From positions 148,272,385 to 148,336,384 of the forward strand of contig CM043958.1 in assembly GCA_014529385.2 (NCBI GenBank): DNA of 64,000 bases. Reading direction: 5' to 3'. The translations under genes and the position numbers were made by a program. Below the pieces are notes generated by a model. It saw only the letters and a list, made by a program, of their open reading frames with translations, ran no database searches and had not been told where the DNA came from. This stretch comes from Adiantum capillus-veneris (lineage: Eukaryota; Streptophyta; Polypodiopsida; Polypodiales; Pteridaceae). Shown here piece after piece: positions 19,364-31,581 of this stretch. How positions within the stretch are numbered: position 1 is the stretch's first letter; each line of letters starts with the position of its first letter.

Positions 19364-21225
19364 TCCTTTTAAATCGTATTGAGATATTATTTTGAAAACA
19401 AAGGAGTTAGATCATTTTTCTCCAAGACACTATTGGAATATGTTTCTTTAAAACATTCTACTTCCATAAGTAGGAAAACTCTATATATACACTATCCCAA
19501 ATTACCATCTAGTAATGATGATCTCATACCACTCGGCAATTCATTGAGCCAACCTAGGTATACTCCCACCATAGCAATAGATGTGCCAACCTAGACATCA
19601 GATAACCTTGTGGATAATCTAAACATTTCTTTCCCAGTTTACATAAAAATCTCATGTTTCCAAGGATAAGCCCTAAGTTTTGGTTGGTGTTTTTCTTAAG
19701 ATGGGTTTCCTATTGACTTTTTATGGTCATGTATACAATGCATACATAAATTTAATGGAATTATTATCCTCCACAACATCAGTAGTAGTAAGTATCAGTA
19801 TAACTTTCTTATGCTCCAATGATGCCACCAATTTCTTGGTACCGATCCCATGATAGTTTTGTGCTTAAGTTTGAACTCTCTTTTGTGGTGCCATGGATGA
19901 TAGCAATTACAATTATATTTCTTTATCGGCATATTTTTATTTCTAAAGGTATCCAAGAATGCATTGAGGCTTTCAAATGCACTCTCATATTTTTTGGTGA
20001 TTTCTTCTATTTATTTCTTTATTTAAAGGACTAACTATAGCATAAATACATACTATATAGGATTTTATGAATTAAGTAGGTCTATAGTAAATACTATAGA
20101 TAGATAGAGGTAAGATATATCTATCTTAATTATCTTTAGTTTAATTAGGTACTCCTTGTAATTTTCCTACTCAATGTATATAACTTCAATTTTCCTAATT
20201 AATCCTAGTGATTTTCTACTCAATATATATATTAAAATATAATTTTCCAATTTTCTATAATTATTTTAATAGAGAATTACTATATTAAAACTATTGGTAT
20301 TTTTCTTAGCTTTTTGTCTAATTTTATGATCATTTCCACAAAATGAAGACAGAATAAATAGTAAAAAATCTTTAACATTTGTAAAAACTTCAAAACTGTT
20401 ATAAGGTTAAAATAATTCTTTTTATGTGGGCGTCATTTTTAATGGTTATATGAATAATTAGTGTAAATTTTTGTTTCCTAAGACTTCTAAAACTAGCCAA
20501 AAATTTATATAAAGAGTAAAATTGCGCAAAATATAGGGATCTTTCTAATATTCTAAAGGTTTGGGAAAACTAAAATTAAACTTAAAATATTGCAAAAGTA
20601 ATTTATCTTTTATTTTAATAGGTCAAAAATTAGGTGTGTAGATAAAAATTGACAAAAATTGATGATGCATGCCTCTTGATCATGCAATAGAAACTACAAT
20701 TTAAAATTACTTTTCCTAGATAGGATAGAGTTTAGTTAGTCAAACATAATCTTGTCACTAATTATCTTGAATTTAAGGATGCATTGCTCATAGCTGAGTC
20801 GGGTGGATTGATAATTATGAGGGCCCAATTACCGTGGTAACTAGTAGAGAGTTCAATCGATCACAGTTCGACTCCAAGGTTTATAAAAAGGACCTACACC
20901 ACTCAGTTTTGGGAGACTCTCTAAACACTACACTAGACACACTTCACCATCAATGCTTTGTATCTTGGACCTCTTTTCACTCTTGTAACTCTAATCAAGC
21001 TCATAGAAAACTTGGCTCACATTGTTATACTTGCCTATACCAGTCTGAATATATTCCAAATCTAGTATCCAATTTTAGTCTTCACTCTCATTTTCTAGTT
21101 CAATCTATGTTTCAATTCCAATGTTGCATTTCATTCTACTCTTGTCTGATCTAATGTCTAGGACTGTGAGCTGACCTGAACTAACTCTAACCAACCAACT
21201 TGAAATAGCTCTCATTAGTGTTCAA

Positions 21226-21229
<4 letters not shown>
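19364..21229. other. AT-rich interval, no gene recognised
   Basis: Short frames at 19379-19594, 19819-20034 and 20834-21154 show no motif I know. 20040-20700 is very AT-rich. Nothing else seen. Confidence 0.5.
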
Positions 21230-21324
<95 letters not shown>

Positions 21325-21343
21325 GACACACACACACACACAC
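21230..21343. repeat. Compound microsatellite (CT)n(TA)n(CA)n
   Basis: CT units to about 21257, TA units to about 21316, then CA units with one interruption. Confidence 0.95.
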
Positions 21344-21345
21344 CT

Positions 21346-22255
21346 AGTAGCATTGCTAAGTATCAATTTGTTTTCCTAGAAACCCAATCTCCTACCCAAA
21401 TACACAATTTCATTGCCACATAACACTCATCTATTTCTAGTTAAGGCCCACTCAGTATAGACAAAATCATGATAGTTAGTGTTATCCTAGCACAGGAGAT
21501 GTTATTTTTTAAGCATGGGTTATGTCATGGGGATGTCCAAAATGGTTATTCTATGTTGCCAAATGTTGTGCCATAAGGGAAAACATTTTTCCCTTGCAAC
21601 TATTACATAAGCCTAAAATTCATGCTTTTTAGACACAATAAACTGAGCAATTGTGTACACTTTTGTACCCATAAGGGACCCTATATGTACCCAAATTTTT
21701 GAGTTGGAGATGAAGTTGTATTTCAATTTGAACTCCATAGCCAAAGGAGAATTTGTGATGATCAAAGCCCTATAATACAAAAGTGTCCAAGATCCAAAAG
21801 TTTAATCAATAGATAATCCATAAAAAAACATTGGCCATAGCAATCCACCACGCTTGGATACTCAAAGGTCTCATTGATGTTGAAAAAGCTTATGTTGATG
21901 TAAAAAACATGAGTTAATTACTTAGAATTGGACTTGGTTTTAAAAAAAGCCTACATGGTTACCAATAGCACGCCTTTAAACCTAGTAATGTGCCTAGAAA
22001 CCAACATGCATCCAAGAGATGATATCAGGTAACATAGGAGATTGCTAAGTATCAGTTGCAAAGAAACCCAATCTCAAGCCCACAAACACAATTTCCATAC
22101 CACAAAATAAGCTATCTTAATCCATTGAGTGTAAAAAAAATCATGATAACCATTGTTACCATAGCACAAAAATTGTTATTATTTATGTAGGATTATTTCA
22201 TAAGGATATCCAAAATGGAGAGTCTATGTTGCCAAGTGAGATGTGACAAGGGCAT
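21346..22255. repeat. Two diverged copies of a roughly 220 bp segment, about 690 bp apart
   Basis: 21349-21590 and 22040-22255 share phrases in the same order: GCTAAGTATCA, AAACCCAATCTC, AATCATGATA, TCCAAAATGG, TCTATGTTGCCAA. Between them lies unassigned sequence. Could be remains of a tandem duplication or of two copies of an unknown repeat. Confidence 0.65.
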
Positions 22256-24035
22256 GGGTTTGGCCCTTAAATAGTTGATTCCTTTCCATCTAGTACACCC
22301 TTGTGAAACTACCTAGAAATCCTCATACTTTCCAAAGAAATTCCTATGTGCTACATAAGATGACAATCAACAAGCATCAATGCAATAGACCGTGATAAGT
22401 AATGACATTCAAGGTAATTGATTCCATCACAGATCACCCAAAAATCTACATGCACCATAAATGTCCATAAAGCACCATACATTATAGTTATTAGGACTCA
22501 ACAACATCTTTGATATAACACACCTGTATATGAGAAAGTAAAAACATAGCCTTTGCATGCTACAATTTTCAAGAGTAGATTGATTGAATACCAAAAAAAT
22601 ACAATAATAGCATCAAGGAAACAAAAAATGGCACATTACCATTACTTCAACCATTAAGACAACATGTTACACCTGATTCACAAGAAATACAAAAACATAA
22701 GTGTTGTATTACAAAATTCAAAACCTCTAGTATACAAAAATTTACATCCAAATATATAGTTACACCAATGGTGCAATCAACAAGAAAGTTGCATGTATTT
22801 GTCTTTGATAGTAATTTGCTCTGCATGGATGGCATATAGATTAGTGTCTTCTTAAATCCTGACAAGGATATTGAAGCCATGGGGCTGATGATGTCTATTC
22901 TTTGAAAGTTAAAGACAAGATAGTAGTTGATTGTGCACAAAAAGATCCACACACATATTGTGACATGACATGGGAGAGAGAAACAGATTGATAACAGGAA
23001 ATACAAAGTGCCTAGAGTAAGAAGACATAATAGAAAATTTGTATTGATGTAAGATAATGACTACTAGAAGATCATAGCTTGTGTCATAATGTCTTGACCA
23101 CCCTCAAGCTATCTCACTCTCAATCTCAATCACACTCTCAATCACCATTACACTCACAATCTCAATCACAATGACAATCTTGTGCACAATCTCAATCCCA
23201 ATCTCACTCTCAATCCCAATCACATTCTCAATCACAATCACACTTGCAATCTCAATTTCACAATCACGCAGCCTTTGTCCATTATAGCGACTATGTCCTC
23301 GAATACGTAGCCAAAAAGCGATGATTTTTGTCATTGAGCTCTTGTATTTAGCAAAGCAAGCCAAAAATAGTATCAAAAAGATTCCTCCTATACACAAACA
23401 CAAAGCGTTACTAAAAGTATCCCACACACACAAATCAATAAAAATTTAAAATGTTTTTGGTTGTTTTTACCAGCTTGTAGCTCCCAAATGGCTCTAAAAC
23501 TGCCCAAAACCGTCTCATATGAAGTTGGTTGTCGCTTCAAACTCTTTGACAGTGGTGAGATGCAAAAAAGCTATAAATTAACTTACAAGTTAGCAGCATG
23601 ACAATTTAGAATCATCTTAGCTTGCATAGCATCAATGGTAATGGGTTCTTCCTTGTGAAACTACAATATTTTTAAAGTAAGAAAGCGCATCTAACGTTTG
23701 AGGAAAAGCATAAGTCCCCCTTCAGCATTGAAGCACATAAAAATGGAACGGAAAGGGTACATTACTTATGGTATTATCATAAATGTGGAGAATGGTGCAA
23801 CTCCACACCATAGGTATGTATCATGCGTATGTTTTTTTTTGTTTTTTTCTTTTCTTGATGGGAATAAGAATTGTAATGCACGAAATGCATCTCTCTCAAT
23901 CTTTAAAAATTATAATGCAAACATTTTCTCCTCCACACACTTGCTAATGCCATATTTCATTTGTATGCGACGTCATAGTACTGTCGGCAAAATCTTCAAG
24001 GATAGATCCTAGTGAGCTACCAAAAGGAGCTATGC
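22256..24035. other. Interval without a recognised gene, with a CAATCT/CAATCAC minisatellite at 23103-23268
   Basis: 23103-23268 is a degenerate minisatellite built from CAATCTCAATCACA-like units; the long minus-strand frame over it is a by-product. The rest has only short unrelated frames. Confidence 0.6.
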
Positions 24036-24125
24036 CTAAGTTGCATTTATACGCCCATATATAAAAAATTGTACATATATTTTGGTTATATACGCTGTAT
24101 ACCCGTATTATAAGCGTATTTTCAA
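24036..24125 (+). repeat. Left terminal and subterminal repeat of the hAT element
   Basis: Perfect 11 bp terminal repeat CTAAGTTGCAT followed by ATACG and CGTAT motifs (about 24050, 24090-24098, 24104 and 24116). These may be transposase-binding sites. Confidence 0.7.
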
Positions 24126-24439
24126 AAAAACCTTATCCGATCAAAATACTGTTTGCCTTATAAAAAAAGCTGCCACAACAGTTCGAGGAACTGTCGTGCT
24201 AGATAGAGAATTTCTAGAGAGAGAGAGAGAGAGAGCAGTGACAGAGCAGAGTCAAGTCGAGTCGAGTCAAGCAGAGCACAGCAGGTATTTTTTCTTCTAA
24301 TTTTTTATGGTTTTTGTTGTGAATTTTATTTGCTAACACTATTGTTGTGGAGCTTTGCTCGCACCTCAGTGTTAGTTTACATCTTGTTTTTTGCTAACGC
24401 TATTGTTGTGGAGCTTTGCTCACACCTTAGTGTTAGTCT

Positions 24440-25410
24440 GCAGGTTTAGGCACCCGTCCTTGATTGTGTTGATTCTCGTGACACATTGCAAGGGGGGTTA
24501 GACTTTAAACGCTTTGTCCTTGACTGCTGTTGATTGCCATGTTGCACTGCAGGGAGTAGGTTAGGTTGTACAATTAAACATTCCATCCTTGGTTGTTGCT
24601 GACCACCGAGTTGCACTACAAGGAGGAGTTAGCTATGTTACATCTTTTCTTCCTAGTTGTTGTTGACCATTACGTAGCACTGCTAGAAGATCGGATTTAT
24701 AAAAGTAGATTCTTTGTCTTTGTCTATTGCTGACCATCGTGTCACACTGCAGAGAGGAGTTTAGGGTTGCCTAATCCTTTGTTCTTGATTGCTATTGACC
24801 ATCACGTCGCACCGCAAGAAGATTCGTTTTAATAGATTCTTCGTCTCTGTATGTCATTGACCACCTATGTCGCACTACAGGGAGAGGTTTAGGATTGTCA
24901 AATCCTTCGTTCTTGCCTATTGTTGACCATCATGTCGCATCGCAAGAATATTGGATTTAAAAGATTCCTTGTCTTTGATTGTTGTTGACCATCGTGTCCC
25001 ACTACAGGGAGGGGTTTAGGGTTTTTAAATCCATCGTTCTTGGTTGTGCTGACCATTGTGTTGCACTGCAGGAAGATTGGATTTAATGGATTCTTCGTCT
25101 CTGGTTGTTGCTGACCACCATGTCGCATTACAGGAAGGGAATATATATTTTACATCCTTCAATCCTGAATGCTTTAACCATAGCATCGCACTACAGGTTA
25201 ATTGGATTTAATAAATTTCTTGTCTCTAGTTGTTACTGACCACCGTGTTGCATTGTATAGAGAGGTTAGATAGTGTTAATCCTTCGTCCCTAACAACTGC
25301 TGACTTCCATGTCGCACTACAAGGAGATTGTTATTATACATTTTTCATCTTTGGTTGTTGTTGACCACTGTGTTGCATTGCACTGAGAAATTATATATGT
25401 TTTAAGATTT
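24440..25410 (+). repeat. Tandem array, about 15 degenerate copies of a 64 bp unit
   Basis: Each unit carries TGACCAYYRTGTYGCAYTRCAGG. Copies start near 24468, 24529, 24597, 24662, 24729, 24804, 24857, 24922, 24983, 25048, 25108, 25172, 25236, 25299 and 25359. The array lies between a possible splice donor (AG|GTATTT, 24283) and acceptor (CTCAG, 25531) of the cargo gene, so it may be intronic. Several units contain GTTTAGGGTT. Confidence 0.8.
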
Positions 25411-25531
25411 TTTGTTGCTGGTTGTTATTATTGTCCATGAGATGTTTTAGTTTAGAACTCTTTGCAATCATATATGTCAGGTTTATATCTATTCTAGATT
25501 TACCTTACTTATATTTGCTTCATGTATTCTC

Positions 25532-26904
25532 AGGCTTCAGTCATGGTAGAGACAAAGTTAACGCGTCAGCATCCCAAAATCATTTGTGATGCTCTAGTTT
25601 TGTCTCTATACGAAGCTTTTGACATTTGCGATGGGAATTTGATCCACTGCAGGCAAAGTTTGATGATTTTGTGATTGAACTTGTGGAACAGTACTGGTTG
25701 AAGCTATGCAGTGCATTTCCTGTTTCATTTGACCCAGCTTTGCACACTAATGGAGTGATCCATAACATAGTAAAGCAATTATTAGGCTAGGTCACAAGAA
25801 GTATGGTTCATCCAGAAATCAAAACCATACCTGGAATCAAAGAGCGAATGTAGCTTGTGGCACAGCTACATTCAAAATTGAAGAGCAAGGATAAGCGAAG
25901 GCTCTTCAAAACATCCTAGGATAGAAGAGGATGTACCTCCTCTTTCAGGTGCTGAGCTTTTAGCTGTACACCTGGATGATACGACATGTCCTCCTGTCCT
26001 ACACTTACTTGGGGAGCATTCTATCTTTCACTTGCAAGCACCTCAATTAGGTGAGGGACATTTTGCAAATGTGAAACAAGTTTTAGTGGCCCATCCTCTG
26101 TTCAAAGATCCTGTCTATTCGGCAAAGATCTACAAGGACCAGATAGGAAGCAAGACAACATTACAAATTGTGCTAGAGGAGGCAACTGCTACAACTATTT
26201 AGCATTGTGACATGATATTTCCCCATGCTCTTGTTCATTATAGCAAAAGGCCTATGTTGGTCTTCAAGCTTTGGAATGGAGGTCACCTTGATGAGTGGAT
26301 TCAGGCATGTCATTGTGATGGAATCAAGCGTGCAATCAAAGAGTTTCAACACACATCTGGAACTGTACAACAGTTCACAGACAAAATTTTGCCAATCTGC
26401 AACACTCTTCTGTAGATGATGAAATTTGTGCATAGTGACGACTTCATTCACAATGATCTACACACTAGAAATATTCTACTACATTTTGGCAAGCAAGGAG
26501 TGTATGTTGGCATTGCGGCCTGGGGACAAAGTACATCAGAAAACACTTTGGCAACATTTCCCAAGCTACCAAATCTCACCCCTCAAACTAGAGCTCAATT
26601 TGAGCGAGATAATCCATGGACTGCTCTTGAAAATATCAGCATCAATCCTCCTCCTTTCACCAAAGCATATCATATATATAGTCTCTCATGTATTCTTTGA
26701 CACTTGGTTGCGTGTATTACAGAGCCATCCAAGGTTCTCAAGCGCAAATTTTTGCGGAATGTAAACAAACATCTTGTTAGTGGAAAATTCTCCAAATCCT
26801 TAGATACACCTAAAATATGGGATTTAAACCTTTTTTTGAATGGAGCCCATAATGTTGGCTATCATATTGTAATTGAATCTGGCTTGAGGCCTGTTGATGA
26901 TTAA
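25532..26904 (+). pseudogene. Protein-kinase-like cargo gene of the hAT element, decayed
   Basis: After a possible acceptor at 25531, an ATG at 25543 opens a frame that shifts near 25620 and continues (LVEQYWLKLCSAF, KERM, LHSKLKSKDKRRLFK). The kinase domain has all landmarks in order: glycine loop GEGHFANV (26050-26073), ATP-binding Lys in AKIYK (26125-26127), a following EE, hinge MLVFKLWNGGHLDEW, catalytic loop HNDLHTRNILL (from 26449) and AWG (26518-26526) in place of DFG. The missing metal-binding Asp (one base from GAC) and stops near 26201, 26413 and 26698 show it is dead here, though the domain is otherwise well kept. I cannot place it in a kinase family. It is the only non-transposase gene in the element. 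Confidence 0.75.
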
Positions 26905-27881
26905 AATAGTAACAACTTTTTTTGTCATTAATGGTGTGCAATGTGTGGTGATATTTCAAACTACATCTTTAATCGTATTTTCAGTTACGTTTTTAAAGTT
27001 CAGGTTTTAAAGTATTTCAAGTTGTATCGCTGAAATCCTCTAAATCATTTGTCTTTTCTTAGTGCTAAGACCTGTCTCATTAAAGTTTATTATTTTGCAT
27101 TTCAGGTATGGAAGATATTGCTCTCGACCAGAATGCATCATAGCCTAATGATCCTTTGCTTAATCATGCATTGGCTCAACAAATTTACAAAGAGGAAGAG
27201 ATTTGGGTGGCTCAAGGAGATCTCAGCGCTTTGGCTGCATCCTAAGAAGACAAATCAGAAATTCAAGGGGAGCCACTGAATTACAAGCAATGCTGACAGC
27301 TATGCCCAAATCACTTTGTGTGCAGTACATTGTTTTGAGTCAATGGAAATGCTAAGGCTTTCGCTCCCTTGAAGGTTTTAGATTTGCAACACATTGTCCT
27401 CGCAAGAAATATCCTTTCAAGATTTATCCAAGTGTACAAATTGCCACCAAATAATAATCAAGTGGCAATTTACTTTGTGCAACAATGCTATTGTTATTAT
27501 GTATTGTGGCTTAAAGTAGATTGGAACAATTGTCCCACTACAAGAGGCGTTGTCAAAGGATGCCCAGCCAAGAAGATTCATGCATGAGAAGCCAATCAAG
27601 AAGATCCTCCTCGCAAGAGAGGTTACACATATTTTCCCAAAGAAACCGCAGTCATTGAGAAACTTGCAATCCAAGGTATGGATTTGAAAAGTCAAGGAGA
27701 GACCCTTGCCATGTTGCACGCTTGTATAGCAGAGCTAGAAAGAAAGTTGGCATGGTACGAGGCAAGGTATGGGCCTGTTAACAAAGAAGAGATAGGCAAT
27801 GCGGGTCCAAGTGATTCAATTGGCAATTCAAAATTTTGTGTATCTGATCTCTTTGGAGAACAAGCCCATGATTTAAATTAA
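26905..27881 (+). pseudogene. Possible 3' exons of the cargo gene
   Basis: After an acceptor-like TTGCATTTCAG (to about 27106) the plus strand can be read in pieces: DPLLNHALAQQIYKEEEIWV near 27150-27210, and 27678-27881 with LAMLHACIAELERKLAWYEA, a likely coiled coil, ending DLFGEQAHDLN. No known domain. The link to the kinase part is by position and strand only. Confidence 0.4.
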
Positions 27882-28095
27882 AGCTCCCAAACAATACTAA
27901 GATATTTTTGTATCTTAAATCTCAAGATTTGCAACTAAAACCTCTTTTTGGTATGTAAATCTCTATTATTTGTAACAAATGGATGTGACAAATGTTGTTG
28001 CAATTGTGCAAGTTATGTTCTGTCTTTTTTCCTCTTTTTGACAATGATAGAGAGCATATGGAGAGAAAGAGAGACAATGAGAGAGGAAGAGAGAG

Positions 28096-28218
<123 letters not shown>

Positions 28219-28309
28219 ATGGATTGTAAAGCTAAACTCCACATAATTTTTTCATTGCAAAATTAATTGAGAATATAGTACAAACTTTATAGCTCATCCA
28301 TCCCCTCAA

Positions 28310-30476
28310 TCACAGGCACCATGTCATCAATTTCTTTGACATCTGAACATTCCGGATCAATATTTTTCGGGTTCCATTCCATTTCATCATCAGAGTTGAG
28401 CTCATTTTCAATTGCTTTGTGTGCTTGAAAGTGCCTAAAGCTTTCTTATGTGGCATGTGTGCTAACTTTGTTGGCTTATGCATAAGTCGCATGTTATAAA
28501 AGACATACACCAAGTCCGCAGCTTGTTTAAAACTTAATTGATTTTGTTTTTTAGTATGCACGAAAGCAAACAAAGAACAATTTCTTTCACATTTACCACT
28601 TGAGGTGGCAATAGACAATACTCTCACAGTGACATGTTGAAGTTTCACTTTTTTTCCACCGTACTCTTTCCACCAAACTGGTGCGCTCATCGTCTTGATA
28701 GCATCTATATGCCAAGGATCCCCAAACATTCCTTCTTTTCTAGTATATGTCGTATTCTGTGTGTATGCCACCTATCCATCCACATTGCCTAATAGTTGAG
28801 CACACACTTTCTTGAAATCACTGATCACTTCATTATTTGAAGATTGCTCATGCATCTGGAACTTGGGATCCAAGACAAAACTTGCTCCATGTAAAGGACT
28901 ATGCAGCTGCTCCCATTGTCTTTTGACAAATGACATCATCATGAATTTCTCTTTTCCTGCATAAGATGTACAGCTTTTAGCTTGCCAGTGGCTTCATGCA
29001 TGTACCAGTAAACCCATCCAAAGATAGAGGCTTCTTTGTCCACTAATCGTATCAGATGAGTAAAGAGTTCTATGACAGTAACAATTTTGTCTACATTTCT
29101 CCAAAAAACAGGAGACTTTACAAGCTGATAACATTTGGAAGCAACAGGTTCATACTTGGGATATTTATCAAGCTAAATGTCCCATCTTCTATCTACCACT
29201 ATTTCAACGAGGGTTGCTTTTACCTGCTACAGTGTAGAGAGAACGTAATATGATGTCGCAAAACGGGTTACACAAAAAATCTATAAATTTTTGGTTGGGG
29301 ACTTTGTTCTAAACAAAGTAGAAGAAAATGAATGCTCTCTTATACACTTCACCAAGTGGTTTGCATCTAGAAGAGTATCCTTAATAGAAGGAACTTTCCC
29401 AAAGTCCTTGAAGAGAAAATTCAAAGTGTGAGCAACAAATGGAACCCATGTAATTTCTGGATACTTTGCTTCAATTGCTTTTCCAACTACTTTGTAGTTA
29501 GATGCATTATATGTGACAATGACAATCACATTTTTAGGTCCCCCTGCTCTTCTGATTGAATGTTCATATACACCAACAACATATCCAACCACTAGTTTTC
29601 TCTCTTAGGGATGTATCAATTGCTTCAAGAAAGATGGAACCTCTTGGACAAATCAACATCACATTAATCAATGGTTTCTTCTGACAATTTGTCCAACCAT
29701 CTAGAGAAATTGTGCATCCATATTGTGGCACATAATCAAGAGTTTTGCGCTTTAAAATATTCTTTGATGTAGTTTCCACTTTATATAAATATTTTGTACG
29801 CATCTTATTATAATCAGGAACCACAAAACCCTTCTTCGCTGTTCTCATCAAAGCATCTTTGAAGATAGGATGTTGAATGACATCAAATGGAATTCCACAT
29901 ACAACAAATGCTTGCGTCCACTTAAGATGGAGTTCAAGCAACTATTCTTTCCCAAATGTCTGATGCAAAGTAGGATCACCTGGTGCGGGTTCTCCTCCAG
30001 TCCATGCTTCACTTCTGCTTATATTAGTAGAGCTTCCAGTAGGATTAGAGCTACAATCCCTAACAAAGGATGAATGACAACCTCCTTGACCTAAAGCAGG
30101 ATAAATGACACCCTCCTTGACCCGAAGTAGGGGTCGAGTGAGGGTTTTGATCATTCTCGCGTGTCATCTCGATGTCCCTAGCCATAGATCCATCATTTTG
30201 GGACCTTCCCTTTTTTTTGCCCTCAAGATGTCCTCTCTTTGCCCTGAGTGCCCACTTGAGAAATTTTTCTTCAATACCTCTTGGGGGGTATTTGCAAGCT
30301 AAAACATTTCTAGGAATTTTGAACACATGTTCTTTTATCCTATGAGCATTTCCACTAAAATTATGGGCACAGGTCTTACACCTCAGCTTTGATGTAGTCT
30401 CTCCACTGACCAATTCATCTATGTAGTTCCACTCGTATCCTTTCACCATCTTCTTAAGATCTGCAAACTGAAACAT
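28310..30476 (-). pseudogene. hAT-family transposase (BED / DUF659 / dimerisation), decayed
   Basis: Segments in order on the minus strand. At 30476-30060 there is a BED-type zinc-finger start (WNYIDELV, KLRCKTCAHNFS, RIKEHVF). At 29941-29564 lies a DUF659-like core (WTQAFVVCGIPFDVIQHPIF, TISLDGWTNCQKKPLINVM) holding the first catalytic Asp in LDGW. At 29592-29281 there is VTYNASNYKVVGKAIEAKYP and FVAHTLNFLFKDFGK, where the usual TDNASN has Tyr for the second catalytic Asp. At 28771-28310 is the C-terminal dimerisation region (SAPVWWKEYGG, RVLSIATSSGKCERNCSLF, HTKKQNQLSF) with the conserved Glu in CERN. Frameshifts and stops separate the pieces, so it is inactive. It would have cut and joined the ends at 24036 and 31413. 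Confidence 0.88.
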
Positions 30477-30587
30477 AACTAATAACTAAATATACATCTA
30501 AAATTGAACTCTAATACCATTTACATTACTTTATTCGTCAGTGTTTTCAACCTCTTGAAATTATAAATACCCAAAATAACTTTTCTT

Positions 30588-31110
30588 CAAGTGTGAGTTT
30601 TCACTTTACACCTGAATCATGATAAATAAATCGCTTAACCTATCTCAATAACCTCCAAGTGTGAGTAAACTCTACACAAAGCAAGATATCTTTAAAAACC
30701 TATCTAAATCACCTCCAAGTGTGAGTGTAACTCTCTACACATGGCAAGCAATTAAAATTCACTACTTCTATAAATATCTTCTAGGTGTGAGAATACCTCT
30801 ACACAAAGGGAGAGATTATTATTTGTATGTAGTGTGTATTACTCTACACATGATAGACAATCATTAGATAAATCTAACCTAAGTTACTTCCAGGTGTGAA
30901 CATAGTTCAACACACAACAAGTAACTCTTAACTTTAACTATCTAACTAAAGTTACTTCTAAGTGTGAACATAGTTCAACACAAAGCAAATAACTGCTAAC
31001 TTTAACAATCTTAAATCACCTCCAAGTGTGAGTTTCCTCTACACAAGGCAAGTAATCATTAACTATCTTACTTAATTTACCTCCCAGTGTAAGATATACT
31101 TCACACAGAG
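30588..31110. repeat. Tandem array of about 64 bp units near the right end of the hAT element
   Basis: Units carry CCTCCAAGTGTGAGT and then CTCTACACAAAGCAAG. Copies of CAAGTGTGAG-like words lie near 30588, 30656, 30716, 30779, 30889, 30956, 31020 and 31082. Its place, about 300 bp inside the right end, suggests a subterminal repeat of the transposon. Confidence 0.8.
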
Positions 31111-31369
31111 CAGATAACTCAAAACGCCATAGCCTTAAAAGACTAAATTTAAATTGACTTTTTAATATTTTTCTTGATGTTGTAAAGCTCACCTATAGAT
31201 GAGATAAGGGAAGAGAGATCAATAGAATGAGAAAAATAGTCCATTTTCACGGTATATAAAGAGCTTATTGCGATCAAAAATCTAAGAAATTATATGTTAT
31301 GGTGGTTTTGCTGATGTGGCACTGTATAATAGGGTTGAATAAAGATAGTGTCATATAATACGTCTGTTT

Positions 31370-31413
31370 AAAGCTTATTATACGTACACCGTATAACAGA
31401 CAATGCAACTTAG
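31370..31413 (-). repeat. Right terminal and subterminal repeat of the hAT element
   Basis: The reverse complement begins CTAAGTTGCATTGTCTGTTA and continues TACGGTGTACGTATAATAAG, matching the left end in the first 11 bases and again in the CGTAT(A/T)ATAAGC stretch. Confidence 0.7.
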
Positions 31414-31521
31414 AGATATACCATGAGTTAAAAGACAAACCCCTATTGCTTTTTGAATTCTTACCATCTACGTAGTGAAGCAATCAAGGCAAATAAATAC
31501 CTTCTCTCTGCCTTCTCTCTG

Positions 31522-31581
<60 letters not shown>

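Noticed and set aside
19379-19594. Copia RNase H end next to the LTR at 19363
   Set aside because: No RNase H or integrase motif could be read on either strand.
23104-23433. Ile/Glu-rich 109-residue frame
   Set aside because: Product of the CAATCT-type minisatellite.
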